DNA of 51,735 bases from an uncultured Puniceicoccaceae bacterium (GTDB lineage: Bacteria > Verrucomicrobiota > Verrucomicrobiia > Opitutales > Coraliomargaritaceae), in NCBI GenBank assembly GCA_905479975.1, contig CAJQOS010000017.1:1-51735 (forward strand), read 5' to 3'. Made by a program: the position numbers and the translations under genes. The notes below the pieces were generated by a model that was not told the origin of the DNA, ran no database searches, and worked only from the letters and a program-made list of their open reading frames with translations. Positions 16,348-25,217 of this stretch are shown piece by piece (within the stretch, counting starts at the first letter, position 1; every line of letters starts with the position of its first letter).

Positions 16348-17724
16348 ATGAGTGCTTCAGTTAAAGCTCGCCGCCTATTGGTGGCCGATGATGATCCGAT
16401 CACTCGGCAGGTGATCAAACATGGCTTTGATTCTGTGGGGTTGACGGCGGATTATTTTGAAAATGGAGATGATCTGTTGGCAGGCTTTCATGATTCGGTT
16501 GAAGCCTGTTTGTTGGACATTCAGATGCCTGGGACGAATGGCTTGGATTGTTTGAAGCGTATTAAAAAAGACTTTCCACAGGTCGAAGTGATCATCCTCA
16601 CTAGCTTGAATCAGGCGACCGAAGCATTGGAGGCAGTGCGCCTGGGCGCCTTTGATTATATTACGAAACCCTTTGATCTGAAGGAACTGACTAATCGTGT
16701 GTCGAATGCAATGGCCTATAGTCGCAGCCAGCGTGAACGCGATGTGCTTAAAAATTCCTTATCCGAGCCGCAGTTGAAATCACCGGCACTCGGTGAGTCG
16801 CCAGCGATGCAGCAAGTGCAGGCGTTAGTGCAGCGGATTGCGCCCACTGCGAATGCCGTGCTGCTTACCGGAGAGAGCGGCACAGGGAAAACTCTGCTGG
16901 CACGCTCGATTCATACTGCCAGCCCACGAGCCGAGGCGCCCTTCATTAGTGTCAGTTGCCCCTCCTTGCCCGGAGAGCTACTTGAGTCCGAGATGTTCGG
17001 CCATGAAAAAGGCGCCTTTACCGGGGCTACCGCACGACGAGTCGGTCGTGTGCAACTGGCGGAAGGTGGCACCTTGTTTCTCGATGAAATCGATGAGCTC
17101 TCTCTGGCATTGCAGACGAAGCTGCTGACTTTCTTGCAGGACAAGACTTACTTTCGCATCGGTGGTGAGAAGGCTCAGATCAGTGATGTGCGGATAATTG
17201 CCGCGACGAACCAACACCTCGAACAACGTGTGCGGGAGGGACTCTTTCGTGAGGATTTATTCTATCGTCTCAATGTGTTGCCGATTGAAATGCCGAGCCT
17301 GACTGCACGGGTGGAAGATATTCCGATGTTAGTGAATCATTTTGTGCATCGTTTTGTTGCCGAGAATCAGCAGTCGGTGCCTACCATTGCTCATGAGTAT
17401 TTAATACTGCTGCAGCAGATGCCTTGGCCCGGCAATGTGCGTGAGCTGGAAAACGCAGTCATCCGGTCAATGACCTTACGGGCAGAGCCTCAGTGCCTGT
17501 CTGCCGATGATTTGATGGGTATGTCTGCGCCGGTGCCCTCGGTTGCAGCAGCATCGCTGGGCGGACTGACCTTGGCCGAGGTCGAGCGGCGTGCCATCGT
17601 CGAAACCTTGCTGCTCTGTGGGCAACGTAAGGCCGAAGCTGCACGCGTGTTGGGGATCGCCGAAAAAAGCATTTATAATAAAATGCGACGCCATGGTCTA
17701 ATCGTAGACGATCCCGTGGTCTAA
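16348..17724 (+). CDS. NtrC-family sigma-54-dependent response regulator
   Basis: A 458-residue regulator of standard architecture. The receiver domain (~8-120) has acidic DDD residues near 11-13 and phospho-acceptor Asp57 in CLLDIQMPG. The AAA+ domain (~150-380) has Walker A GESGTGKT at 175-182, the sigma-54-contacting GAFTGA loop at 222-227 and Walker B LFLDEIDEL. A Fis-type helix-turn-helix is near the C-terminus (AEAARVLGIAEKSIYNKMRR). It should activate sigma-54 promoters when phosphorylated by the upstream kinase through its HPt domain. The only good -24/-12 site recognised here faces the divergent exopolysaccharide operon. No rpoN gene is in the window. Confidence 0.95.
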   Translation: MSASVKARRLLVADDDPITRQVIKHGFDSVGLTADYFENGDDLLAGFHDSVEACLLDIQMPGTNGLDCLKRIKKDFPQVEVIILTSLNQATEALEAVRLGAFDYITKPFDLKELTNRVSNAMAYSRSQRERDVLKNSLSEPQLKSPALGESPAMQQVQALVQRIAPTANAVLLTGESGTGKTLLARSIHTASPRAEAPFISVSCPSLPGELLESEMFGHEKGAFTGATARRVGRVQLAEGGTLFLDEIDELSLALQTKLLTFLQDKTYFRIGGEKAQISDVRIIAATNQHLEQRVREGLFREDLFYRLNVLPIEMPSLTARVEDIPMLVNHFVHRFVAENQQSVPTIAHEYLILLQQMPWPGNVRELENAVIRSMTLRAEPQCLSADDLMGMSAPVPSVAAASLGGLTLAEVERRAIVETLLLCGQRKAEAARVLGIAEKSIYNKMRRHGLIVDDPVV

Positions 17725-17810
17725 TCCGTTGTGCAGCCCTGATTTGTTCTTCGAAAGGGTTCAAGGAATGGGGCATCGTCAATTTATTCAGAATTGTTTG
17801 GCTTTCCCGC

Positions 17811-17840
17811 TTGCACGAATGGGGATTTTGGAATTACTCT
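17811..17840 (+). promoter_or_regulatory. Possible sigma-70 promoter of the PIN-PhoH gene
   Basis: TTGCAC at 17811-17816 and TACTCT at 17835-17840 are separated by 18 bases. A Shine-Dalgarno-like AAAGGAA at 17851-17857 lies 10 bases before the ATG at 17868. The -10 match is moderate. Confidence 0.35.
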
Positions 17841-17867
17841 ATGCTTGTCTAAAGGAACGGCGATACA

Positions 17868-19457
17868 ATGCCGAAAATAGAGTTAGCAGCTATTAATAAT
17901 CGACCCTTGCCTAAACAAAAAACTACCAAAAACGGGGCCAAGATCTTTGTCCTCGACACCAACGTTCTCCTTCATGACCCCCAGTGTCTACATAAGTTTG
18001 AGGATAACACCGTTGCCATCCCCGTCGAAGTGCTTGAAGAGCTCGACCGTAAGAAATCCGCTCCGGGGGAGTTAGGGTTTTCTGCCCGTCAGATTCATCG
18101 AGATCTACGAGCGCTCTTCGATGAAGAGCTCGCCATCCCGCCTGAAATGAAAGGGAAGGGGAATTCAGCCCTCAGTTGTGATCTGCCTAACGGCGGCCGC
18201 CTGATCGTGGTGATCAACGATTATTTCGTCTCCGGCGATCATCAGAGTGAGGGTATGAATCGCCTGCGTGCGACGCTTGTCGATATGGAGAAAATGGATA
18301 GCCGCATCTTGGCATCCTGCTTTTTCTTGAAGGAAGTCTGCACGGACAGTCGCGTGATCTTAGTGACCAAAGACGCCAACATGGCGCTGAAGGGCATTGC
18401 GCTCGGTCTTGAAGTGCAGGACTACATGAACGACAAGATCAAGACGGCCAACATTGGCGGCGGGATCAAGACGGTCGTGGTCGAAGACGCGGATTATGAG
18501 TGCTTCATCGAGGAGCACGGTGTGGATCTCACGCCGGAGCTCACGAGTCATCTTCATATCAATGAATACATCTATCTGAGCAACGGAGAGTTTCGCGAAC
18601 CTGCGCGCTACCGTGGCGATGGTCAGATTGACGGCTTGATTCTGAGTAGTGGGACGGGCATTAAGATTCCGAAAGGCATTCGTATCAATCCGCTCAATGA
18701 TGAGCAACGCATGTTGATGGATGCCTTGCTGGATGAAGACATTAAACTGGTCACCTGCATGGGTAAAGCCGGCACGGGTAAGACGCTGGTTTCAATCGCG
18801 ATGGCATTGTATCAAGCAATCGGCGAAGACAATCTCTACGAGCGCGTATTCATTACCCGTCCGCTGGTGCATATTGGTAAAGATACCGGTGCGCTCCCCG
18901 GCACCTTAGAAGAAAAAATGGCGCCTTACATCGCGCCGTTTTATGATAACCTTGAGGTGCTCTTCAGTAATCGTAAAGTCATCAAACGCCCGGATGCGAA
19001 TCCTGAGCAAGCGAAGCTGGAGCGGATCACTTCCAATCGGAAGCGCAAGAAAGCGATGTCGAAGATGGCAAAGCAACCCTCGCATGCCGATAAGGAAGAG
19101 GATGATTCCAAGCAACCGCGCAAGCCGTATCAATTCCTCTTTGACTATGGAATGGTCGAAGTCGAGGCGATGACCTACATCCGTGGTCGTTCGCTGGCCG
19201 ATACGATTTTTATTATTGATGAGGCGCAGAATCTCACGCCGCACGAAGCGAAGACCGTCGTCAGTCGTATGGCCGAAGGTTCGAAAGTCATCTTACTCGG
19301 CGATCCGTATCAGGTGGATAATATGTTTCTCGATGCCATGTCGAACGGCCTGGTGCACACCGCGCAGCGCCTCAAGGGGACGGAGATTACCGCCCACTTG
19401 GAGCTAACGACCGGAGTGCGCTCAGAGCTGGCCGATTTAGCTGCGGATTTATTGTAA
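17868..19457 (+). CDS. PIN-domain/PhoH-like ATPase fusion
   Basis: A 529-residue cytosolic protein. The N-terminal PIN nuclease domain (~25-175) starts [13 protein letters not shown] with acidic metal-binding residues and continues through [10 protein letters not shown]. The C-terminal PhoH ATPase domain has Walker A-like [10 protein letters not shown] (about residue 300) and Walker B-like [14 protein letters not shown] (about residue 447). A Lys-rich insert (~385-415, [12 protein letters not shown]) lies between. PhoH2-type proteins are RNA helicases/nucleases thought to act in RNA turnover, and some belong to toxin-antitoxin pairs, but no antitoxin-like gene is next to this one. The gene stands alone 143 bases after the sigma-54 regulator. 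Confidence 0.92.
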   Translation: MPKIELAAINNRPLPKQKTTKNGAKIFVLDTNVLLHDPQCLHKFEDNTVAIPVEVLEELDRKKSAPGELGFSARQIHRDLRALFDEELAIPPEMKGKGNSALSCDLPNGGRLIVVINDYFVSGDHQSEGMNRLRATLVDMEKMDSRILASCFFLKEVCTDSRVILVTKDANMALKGIALGLEVQDYMNDKIKTANIGGGIKTVVVEDADYECFIEEHGVDLTPELTSHLHINEYIYLSNGEFREPARYRGDGQIDGLILSSGTGIKIPKGIRINPLNDEQRMLMDALLDEDIKLVTCMGKAGTGKTLVSIAMALYQAIGEDNLYERVFITRPLVHIGKDTGALPGTLEEKMAPYIAPFYDNLEVLFSNRKVIKRPDANPEQAKLERITSNRKRKKAMSKMAKQPSHADKEEDDSKQPRKPYQFLFDYGMVEVEAMTYIRGRSLADTIFIIDEAQNLTPHEAKTVVSRMAEGSKVILLGDPYQVDNMFLDAMSNGLVHTAQRLKGTEITAHLELTTGVRSELADLAADLL

Positions 19458-19491
19458 TTTGTAAGTCTGCATTTTTCTGAAAACAGTATGA

Positions 19492-19512
19492 TCTAAATGC
19501 TTGGTATTTAGA
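19492..19512. promoter_or_regulatory. Inverted repeat upstream of the HU-like gene
   Basis: TCTAAAT and ATTTAGA form perfect 7-base arms around a 7-base spacer, about 70 bases before the HU-like start. It could be an operator or a small hairpin. There is no T-tract on the plus strand, so it does not look like a terminator for the upstream gene. Confidence 0.3.
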
Positions 19513-19583
19513 AAAATGTGCCTAGGTTTTCTTATCTCGGGTCATCGCGGGTGCGTTGGCTAAAAAATAATACCTCAAAGATT

Positions 19584-19907
19584 ATGACAAAAAATGAACT
19601 AGTTGAAGCGCTCCAGAAGGAGCTTGGTTTAGATAGCAAAGCAGAAGCAGGTCGCACGCTTGATGCTGTTGGTGCTGTCTACTTGAAAGCCCTTAAAAAG
19701 GCTGCCAAAGCAATTAAGAAACCGAAAAAGGGCGAAGCAGCTGTTAAGGCTTCCGTCGTGGCAGCGCTACCAGGTGTTGGTAATTTTTACGTAGGTGCTT
19801 CCGCTCCACGTAAAGCACGCAACCCACTGGATGGTTCGTCTGTTAATGTGAAGGCGAAGCGTAAAATCTCCTTCAAGGCGGCTCCGTCGATCTCAGCCAA
19901 GCTTTAG
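19584..19907 (+). CDS. HU/IHF-family nucleoid DNA-binding protein
   Basis: A 107-residue basic protein starting MTKNELVEALQKELGL. The ATG at 19584 is chosen because the HU fold begins there; an upstream GTG at 19518 would add 22 residues unlike any HU. The helical dimerisation part contains an unusual Lys/Ala-rich stretch (KKAAKAIKKPKKGEAAVKAS). The beta-arm and tail follow (PGVGNFYVGASAPRKARNP, then VNVKAKRKISFKAAPSISAKL). It should bend and compact DNA as a dimer. It is slightly longer than typical HU (about 90) because of the Lys-rich insertion. A strong terminator follows, so it is probably monocistronic. Confidence 0.9.
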   Translation: MTKNELVEALQKELGLDSKAEAGRTLDAVGAVYLKALKKAAKAIKKPKKGEAAVKASVVAALPGVGNFYVGASAPRKARNPLDGSSVNVKAKRKISFKAAPSISAKL

Positions 19908-19932
19908 TTCTTAGCTGATCTTGAATTTATAA

Positions 19933-19966
19933 AGGGTTCCGCGCACTGGCGCGGAGCCCTTTTTTT
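19933..19966 (+). terminator. Rho-independent terminator after the HU-like gene
   Basis: The arms at 19933-19944 and 19949-19960 pair over 12 positions (one G-T wobble) around an ACTG tetraloop, and a run of seven T follows (19960-19966). It is 25 bases past the HU-like stop. Confidence 0.93.
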
Positions 19967-20064
19967 GTATCGTCTTCGGCGCTCCCAGGTGCAGCTCCTC
20001 AGTGATGGTAGATCTTGGCGATCCCTCCCGGACATGTTGCTCGTCTGAAAATTGACGCCGAGCG

Positions 20065-20994
20065 TTACCAGACGTAGGAAGCGCCTAGGGCGAAGTTGGT
20101 GCTGTCGAAGCCTTTATCGGTTTGGGTATCGGTGCCGATGTAGGCGGCCTTGATGCCGAAGCGAGGCGTGAATGAGTAGCCGGCGCTCAGCGCCCACGCG
20201 AGGTTGCGCTTGCGGTCGCTTTTGTCCACGCCGTTGACTTGGGACTCGCCGCCTTCGCCGTAGCCGATGCTGGCACTTGCCCAGATACCGGGCTTGTAGG
20301 TGTAAATGAGGTGGCTTTGAATGGCGTAGAAGGGGTCTTGCTCGAGTTCGTTTCCGTTCCAGAAATCGTCGTTTTTAGTTTAGCACCATGCGGCGATGGT
20401 GGTCTCGTAGGTCCATTTGCCGCGGCTGTGCATGATGCCGAATTGAGGGCGGATGACGGTGCGGTTGCCGCTGATGTTGAGGAGCTTGTCGTCGTCGTAT
20501 TTCCCGGTGGGGAGAGTCACGATGACGCCTGCTCCGACAACCGTATCGCTTTGATAGACTGATTTTCTGTAGTCCTTGAAGGCTTTGCCTTTAAGTGGTG
20601 GCGCTCCGTAGAGGTTCATCGCTAGGCGTAAGACCGTATCTGTGGCTCCGCTTGAGTTGCGGGTTTGTGGTTGGCCGTCAACAGTGCCACTCCATTCTGC
20701 GTCTTGGTAGCCTTGAGCGACTTCGATGCGTGACGATTTCTCCAGAAACTCGAATGTTCGAATATAGCGAAACGCGGTGGTGTAGAACTCCATGTCGACG
20801 TCTTCGGCTTGAAGCACAGGGTCGAAGTAGATGTCGCCAGTCGTATAGACCGTGCCAGCGCCGATGATGTTGATGTCGGAGGGCAGGTGGCTCCAGCGAC
20901 GTGGCGTGAGCTCCTGTGCGGATAGCGACGTGGAGCCGATGCTCGCTGCAGTGCCGAGAGCGAGAAGAAGGCGTTTGGCAGTGAGCTGGAGCAT
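20065..20994 (-). pseudogene. Outer-membrane transporter-like gene (phenol-degradation 'meta-pathway' barrel family) with an in-frame stop
   Basis: The frame starts with a signal peptide (MLQLTAKRLLLALGTAAS...SAQ). It continues with segments of the Phenol_MetA_deg-type outer-membrane barrel family: ELTPRRWSHLPSDINIIGAG, LYGAPPL, VTLPTGKYDDDKLLNISGNR and IRPQFGIM. After 204 residues a TAA occurs at 20380-20382. The same frame then continues without any shift through TKNDDFWNGNELEQDP and GIWASASIGYGEGGES to a barrel-like C-terminus ending in Tyr-Val-Trp (stop 20065-20067). The full product would be 309 codons. A single substitution (for example Tyr codon to TAA) explains the break, so this is a young pseudogene, a sequencing error, or read-through. 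The ABC-F gene ends... upstream: this gene begins 24 bases after the ABC-F stop and is probably cotranscribed. Confidence 0.85.
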
Positions 20995-21018
20995 CGGAGT
21001 CGTGTGGTTGAGTGCGGC

Positions 21019-22647
21019 CTACTTGCCGAGCTTTTCGGCGGTCTCTTGTTCGAGGCGTTCGATGTATTGGGAAACGTTACAAGTGAGCATACGTGTGCTG
21101 CCGGGAGAGACTTCGAGCACCTTGTTAACGACGCCGTCGAGGAAGTAACGGTCGTGGCTGACGAGGATGACGGTGCCTTCGAACAGGTTGATCGCTTCCT
21201 GCAATACTTCCTTGGATTTGATATCAAGGTGATTGGTCGGTTCGTCGAGAATCATGCAGTTGCACGGGTGCATCAGCATCTTGGCGAGGGCGACGCGATT
21301 TTTCTCACCACCAGAAAGGACGGATGTCTTCTTGAGGGCTTCGTCGCCGGAGAAGAGCAGTGCACCCAGGGCGGCGCGCGGGTTGGCGTCGTCGTTGCCG
21401 ATGGCGGCGGCTTCGACTTCTTGCAACACGTTGTTTTCTGGGTCGAGCTCTTCGGCTTGTGACTGAGCGAAGTAGCCGAGCACGGTGTTGAGGCCCTTTT
21501 CGACGGTGCCGTCTTGGTAAGGCTCGGTGCCAGCCATGATGCGGGCGAGGGTGGACTTACCAGCGCCGTTGACCCCGACGACGGCGATACGGTCGCCCTT
21601 GTCGATACGGAGGTTGAGGCCGTTGAAGATGACGTTGTCGTCGTAAGCTTTGTGCAGGTCGGTGATGGTGATCACCTTGGCGCTGGCTGGTGGTGCTTTC
21701 GGGAAACGGAAGAACATCTTCTTCTCATCGCGCGGGATGGTGATGAGCTCCATCTTGTTGAGCGCTTTAATCCGGCTCTGCACCATGCTGGCTTTTTTGA
21801 CGTTGGAGCGGAAGCGGGTGATCCAGTCTTTGACTTCTTTGATCTCCTTCTGCTGGTTGGCGTAGGCCTTGCGCAGCACTTCGAGGCGCTTTTCGGTCTC
21901 GGTGACGTAGTAGCTGTAGTTGCCCTTGAAGCTGTTGAGGTCGCCCATCTTGAGCTCAAGTGTGCGGTCGGTGACTACGTCGAGGAAGGCACGGTCGTGA
22001 GAGATGACGATGAGTGAGCCTTGGTAGTGCTTGAGGTATTGCTCGACCCAGTTCTGCGAAATGATGTCCAAGTGATTGGTCGGCTCATCAAGAATGATGA
22101 GGGACGGGTTTTGTAGGAGCAGCTTGGCCAGCGCGATACGCATCTGCCAACCTCCGGAGAACTCGCCGGTGTCGCGCTCAAAGTCGGTGGCCTTAAAGCC
22201 CATGCCCATGAGGATCTTCTCGACGCGGGACTTCATTTTGTGCGGCTCGTGGTCTTCGAGTTGTTGCTCCCATTCGCCTATTTGGTCGATCAAATCGTAG
22301 TAGGCGTCTTCGCTGGTGTCCATCTCGACCATGTCTTCTTCGGCTTGCTCGACCTTTTTCTGGAGTTCGAGCACGTCGCCGAAAGCGCTTTCGGCTTCTT
22401 TGAACAGGGTTTTACCGGATACGGAGATACCGTCCTGTGGCAGGTAGCCGACGCTGACGTAGTCCGGCTTGTCGATCGAACCCTCTTCGGGCTCAAGCTC
22501 ATTCATGAGCATGCGCAGCAGGGTGGTCTTACCGGAGCCGTTGGAGCCGATGAGTGCGATACGATCACGTGCACCGATGACGGAGTTAATCTTGTTAAAG
22601 AGAACCTTCTTGCCGAAGTTGTGATAGACTTGATTGATCGTAATCAT
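21019..22647 (-). CDS. ABC-F family ATPase (ribosome-associated)
   Basis: A 542-residue protein with two ABC cassettes and no membrane domain, the hallmark of ABC-F factors. Cassette 1 has Walker A IGSNGSGKTT (~residue 33), signature GEFSGGWQMR and ILDEPTNHLD. Cassette 2 has Walker A VVGVNGAGKST, signature SVLSGGEKNRVALAK and ILDEPTNHLD. The charged inter-cassette linker (~245-310) is where the ribosome-probing P-site tRNA interaction motif lies. An acidic helical arm (~85-140) interrupts cassette 1. Such proteins act on stalled or initiating ribosomes, and some give antibiotic resistance; which applies here is not readable. The length is nearest the EttA/YbiT/YdiF group. Confidence 0.92.
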   Translation of the reverse strand: MITINQVYHNFGKKVLFNKINSVIGARDRIALIGSNGSGKTTLLRMLMNELEPEEGSIDKPDYVSVGYLPQDGISVSGKTLFKEAESAFGDVLELQKKVEQAEEDMVEMDTSEDAYYDLIDQIGEWEQQLEDHEPHKMKSRVEKILMGMGFKATDFERDTGEFSGGWQMRIALAKLLLQNPSLIILDEPTNHLDIISQNWVEQYLKHYQGSLIVISHDRAFLDVVTDRTLELKMGDLNSFKGNYSYYVTETEKRLEVLRKAYANQQKEIKEVKDWITRFRSNVKKASMVQSRIKALNKMELITIPRDEKKMFFRFPKAPPASAKVITITDLHKAYDDNVIFNGLNLRIDKGDRIAVVGVNGAGKSTLARIMAGTEPYQDGTVEKGLNTVLGYFAQSQAEELDPENNVLQEVEAAAIGNDDANPRAALGALLFSGDEALKKTSVLSGGEKNRVALAKMLMHPCNCMILDEPTNHLDIKSKEVLQEAINLFEGTVILVSHDRYFLDGVVNKVLEVSPGSTRMLTCNVSQYIERLEQETAEKLGK

Positions 22648-22673
22648 GAGAAAAGTGATGAGTGGTAGTGAAC

Positions 22674-22731
22674 GTGAGAGTGGTCAAAGCGTGAAGAGGC
22701 TGGATATCAGCACTTTCACCTTCACTCTCAC
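22674..22731. repeat. Intergenic GTGA-rich inverted repeat
   Basis: The 183-base gap between two minus-strand genes contains GTGAGAGTG (22674-22682) and its complement CACTCTCAC (22723-22731), with further AGTGR-type words around them. The style matches low-complexity repeats in the gaps near 33.5 and 38.3-38.9 kb. No gene is seen in the gap. Confidence 0.4.
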
Positions 22732-22830
22732 TTTTAGGCCCGAAGGGGCAAAGGCGCGGTATGAAAGCAGCTGATTGCCGAATGGCAAAGAAAAAGGTGT
22801 CGGGGGATATTTCGAAGTGGAACCCTGCTC

Positions 22831-23928
22831 TTATTGATTACGATACCGAATCGGGGAGATGCCTTCTTGCTTTTTAAAGGTATTACTAAAGTGAGGTGCG
22901 TGGCAGAACCCTGTCAACGCGGCGATGGTCTCGATCGGTTCATTGGTATAGCTCAGCAGGCGCTTTGCCTCATCGATACGGATGCCGATCAGATGCTCGC
23001 GGATACTGGTGTGCATGCTATTGCGAAAACGCATCTCCAGACTGCGCCGACTGATGCCGAACATCTCCGCCAGTTCGACGGTGCCGATGGAGCGCTTGAA
23101 GTTGGCCTTTAGGTATTCCAGCAGTTTGCGGATTAATGGATCGGTGACCGCCAGCGCATCGGTGCTTTGGCGAATCGTAATGCCGCGCGGCGGGATCAGC
23201 TTGAGGCGCTGCTTCAGTTTTTGGCCGTTCATCAGATGATCGAGCATGGCGGCACCCTCGTAGCCGATGGTCTTCAAGTCATGTCGCACGCTTGATAGAG
23301 GCACGGCCTGATTCTCGCAGATCAATCGATTGTCGTCCGCGCCGAGGATTGCGATGTCGTCAGGCACGCGCAGTCCGGCAGCCATGCAGAGGTTCGATAG
23401 CCAGACTGAGTCGTAGTCGCTCTTAGTGTAAATGGCGCAGGGTTTCGACAATGCTTGAAGCCGCTCTGTGATATAAGTCGCATCCTGTGGGCGCGTCGTA
23501 TCCAGGCGTATGCATGTGATGCCTGCTTCCGCCAGGCACTGACTATACGCGACGTAGCGTGCGCGGCTCACGGGATTACTCGCCAGTGCAAACCATGCGC
23601 AATGCCGATGCCCCAGACTCAGGAAATGCTCCGCACCAGTTCGACCGAGCGCCGGGTTATCGGCTGCAACTCGCGGCAGATCGATATCCTCACGCCAAAT
23701 CGACAGATCCACCGTCGGCACTTTTGCCTGTAAGACGAATTCTTCCAGCGCGCGGCTATTATTAAGCGATGTAATGATGCCGTCTCCCTGCCAATGCTCG
23801 GGCAGCTGAAAGTCCTTCAAGATGCTGACGTTCAAATGCCAGCCATGCTGCCCCGCATATTGAGCGATCCCTTCGTGCGCCGACTGGTCGTAGCTCCCCA
23901 ATACCATCAATACATGTTTTACCCGCAT
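22831..23928 (-). CDS. XylR-like transcription regulator (LacI-type sensor + AraC DNA-binding domain)
   Basis: A 365-residue regulator if started at 23928 (MRVKHVLMVLGSYDQ), which matches where family members begin; an upstream ATG at 23967 would add 13 residues. The N-terminal ~250 residues form a periplasmic-binding-protein-like sugar sensor (GIAQYAGQHGWHLNV, DIAILGADDNRLICE). The last ~100 residues are an AraC-type double helix-turn-helix (TVELAEMFGISRRSLEMRF, ETIAALTGFCHAPHFSNTF). It is divergent from kdgK, with the control region at 23929-24074, and is a good candidate to sense a sugar or sugar acid and control kdgK-eda. The ligand is not predictable from sequence. Confidence 0.88.
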   Translation of the reverse strand: MRVKHVLMVLGSYDQSAHEGIAQYAGQHGWHLNVSILKDFQLPEHWQGDGIITSLNNSRALEEFVLQAKVPTVDLSIWREDIDLPRVAADNPALGRTGAEHFLSLGHRHCAWFALASNPVSRARYVAYSQCLAEAGITCIRLDTTRPQDATYITERLQALSKPCAIYTKSDYDSVWLSNLCMAAGLRVPDDIAILGADDNRLICENQAVPLSSVRHDLKTIGYEGAAMLDHLMNGQKLKQRLKLIPPRGITIRQSTDALAVTDPLIRKLLEYLKANFKRSIGTVELAEMFGISRRSLEMRFRNSMHTSIREHLIGIRIDEAKRLLSYTNEPIETIAALTGFCHAPHFSNTFKKQEGISPIRYRNQ

Positions 23929-24074
23929 AACTTGCGCATTTCTGCAAAATGTATCTAAATTATGCAATTATAATCTCCGCGTTAAGTTGCTAGTCTCCTT
24001 GGCCTATCGCACGGTGGTCCGGCTGTGCGTGTCACTTTTCAAAACCAACTGCACACTCAAAACGTAATTCTCCC

Positions 24075-25172
24075 ATGGCTATCGACATCAAATCCCCCGA
24101 ATCTTGTGAATACGCATGCATCTCTCTTGGAGAAGTCATGCTCCGTCTCGACCCCGGCGAAGGCCGCGCGCACACCGCGCGCCAATTTACCGCTTGGGAA
24201 GGTGGCGGCGAATATAACGTCGCTCGCGGGCTGCGTCGCTGCTTCGGCCTGAAGACAGGCGTCGTCACTGCATTTGCTGACAATCCAGTCGGTCGTCTGG
24301 TCGAAGACTTCATCCTGCAAGGCGGCGTTGACACACAATTCATCAAATGGGTGGACTACGACGGCATCGGTCGCAACGTCCGCAACGGCCTCAACTTTAC
24401 CGAGCGCGGTTTCGGTATCCGCGGCGCAGTTGGTTGCCCTGATCGTGGTAACACCGCAGCGAGCCAGCTCAAAGTCGGCGATATCGACTGGGAGCACATC
24501 TTTGGCACACTCGGCGTGCGCTGGTTCCACACGGGCGGTATTTTCGCCGCACTTAGCGAGACGACTCCCGAGTTTGTGCTCGATGCCGTCAAATGCGCGA
24601 AGAAGCACGGCACGATTGTCAGCTACGACTTGAACTATCGCCCATCCCTTTGGAAGGACTTCGGCGGCCTCGCTAAGTGCCAGGAAGTGAATCGCGAGAT
24701 CGCTCAATACGTCGATGTCATGATCGGCAACGAAGAAGACTTCACCGCTTGCCTCGGCTTCGAAGTCGAAGGTGTGGACGAAAATATCTCCCACATCCCG
24801 GTCGAAGCGTTCAAAAACATGATCACCACCGCGACCAAGGAGTTTCCGAATTTCAAGGCGACTGCGACTACACTCCGCGCCGTCAAATCCGCGACCGTCA
24901 ATGACTGGGCAGCGATGGCTTGGCACGATGGCGAGTTCTACGAGTCTATCAAGTTCCCCAACCTCGAAATTCTCGACCGCGTCGGCGGTGGCGACAGTTT
25001 CGCATCTGGCCTGATTTACGGTTTTCTCACGGAGAACGATCCGCAGGAAGCAGTCGACTACGGCTGTGTCCACGGCGCACTTGCAATGACCACTCCAGGC
25101 GACACCACCATGGCGTCACTCAAGGAAGTGAAAAAAGTCAAAGCTGGCGGCGGTGCACGTGTTGATCGCTAA
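24075..25172 (+). CDS. kdgK: 2-dehydro-3-deoxygluconokinase (KDG kinase, PfkB family)
   Basis: A 365-residue ribokinase-fold enzyme. The N-terminal sugar-binding part has LGEVMLRLDPGEGR, EGGGEYNVARGL and a VVTAFADNPVGR segment. The C-terminal ATP/anion-hole motif is DRVGGGDSFASGLIYG, with Asp-Ser after the glycines containing the catalytic base (about residue 309). It phosphorylates 2-keto-3-deoxygluconate to KDPG, which the next gene cleaves. It is followed after 45 bases by the KDPG aldolase. Codon use is richer in C at third positions than in neighbouring genes, suggesting high expression. The EGGGEYN variant is common in this subfamily; substrate assignment rests on family resemblance plus the aldolase partner. 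Confidence 0.92.
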   Translation: MAIDIKSPESCEYACISLGEVMLRLDPGEGRAHTARQFTAWEGGGEYNVARGLRRCFGLKTGVVTAFADNPVGRLVEDFILQGGVDTQFIKWVDYDGIGRNVRNGLNFTERGFGIRGAVGCPDRGNTAASQLKVGDIDWEHIFGTLGVRWFHTGGIFAALSETTPEFVLDAVKCAKKHGTIVSYDLNYRPSLWKDFGGLAKCQEVNREIAQYVDVMIGNEEDFTACLGFEVEGVDENISHIPVEAFKNMITTATKEFPNFKATATTLRAVKSATVNDWAAMAWHDGEFYESIKFPNLEILDRVGGGDSFASGLIYGFLTENDPQEAVDYGCVHGALAMTTPGDTTMASLKEVKKVKAGGGARVDR

Positions 25173-25217
25173 GTCTCCAATCATTCATCAATCATTCGCT
25201 ATAATCCATTAAACAAA

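Noticed and set aside
17797-17816. A -24/-12-like sequence (TTGGCTT...CTTGCA) before the PIN-PhoH gene
   Set aside because: The GG-to-GC spacing is 11 rather than the strict 10 bases and the -24 box is poor. It overlaps a more ordinary TTGCAC -35-like hexamer.
19518-19583. GTG start giving a 129-residue HU-like protein
   Set aside because: The extra N-terminus matches no HU feature; the canonical fold starts at the ATG 19584.
24057-25073. Long open frame antisense to kdgK
   Set aside because: It mirrors the strong third-position bias of kdgK, has no recognisable domain and lies wholly opposite a well-supported gene.
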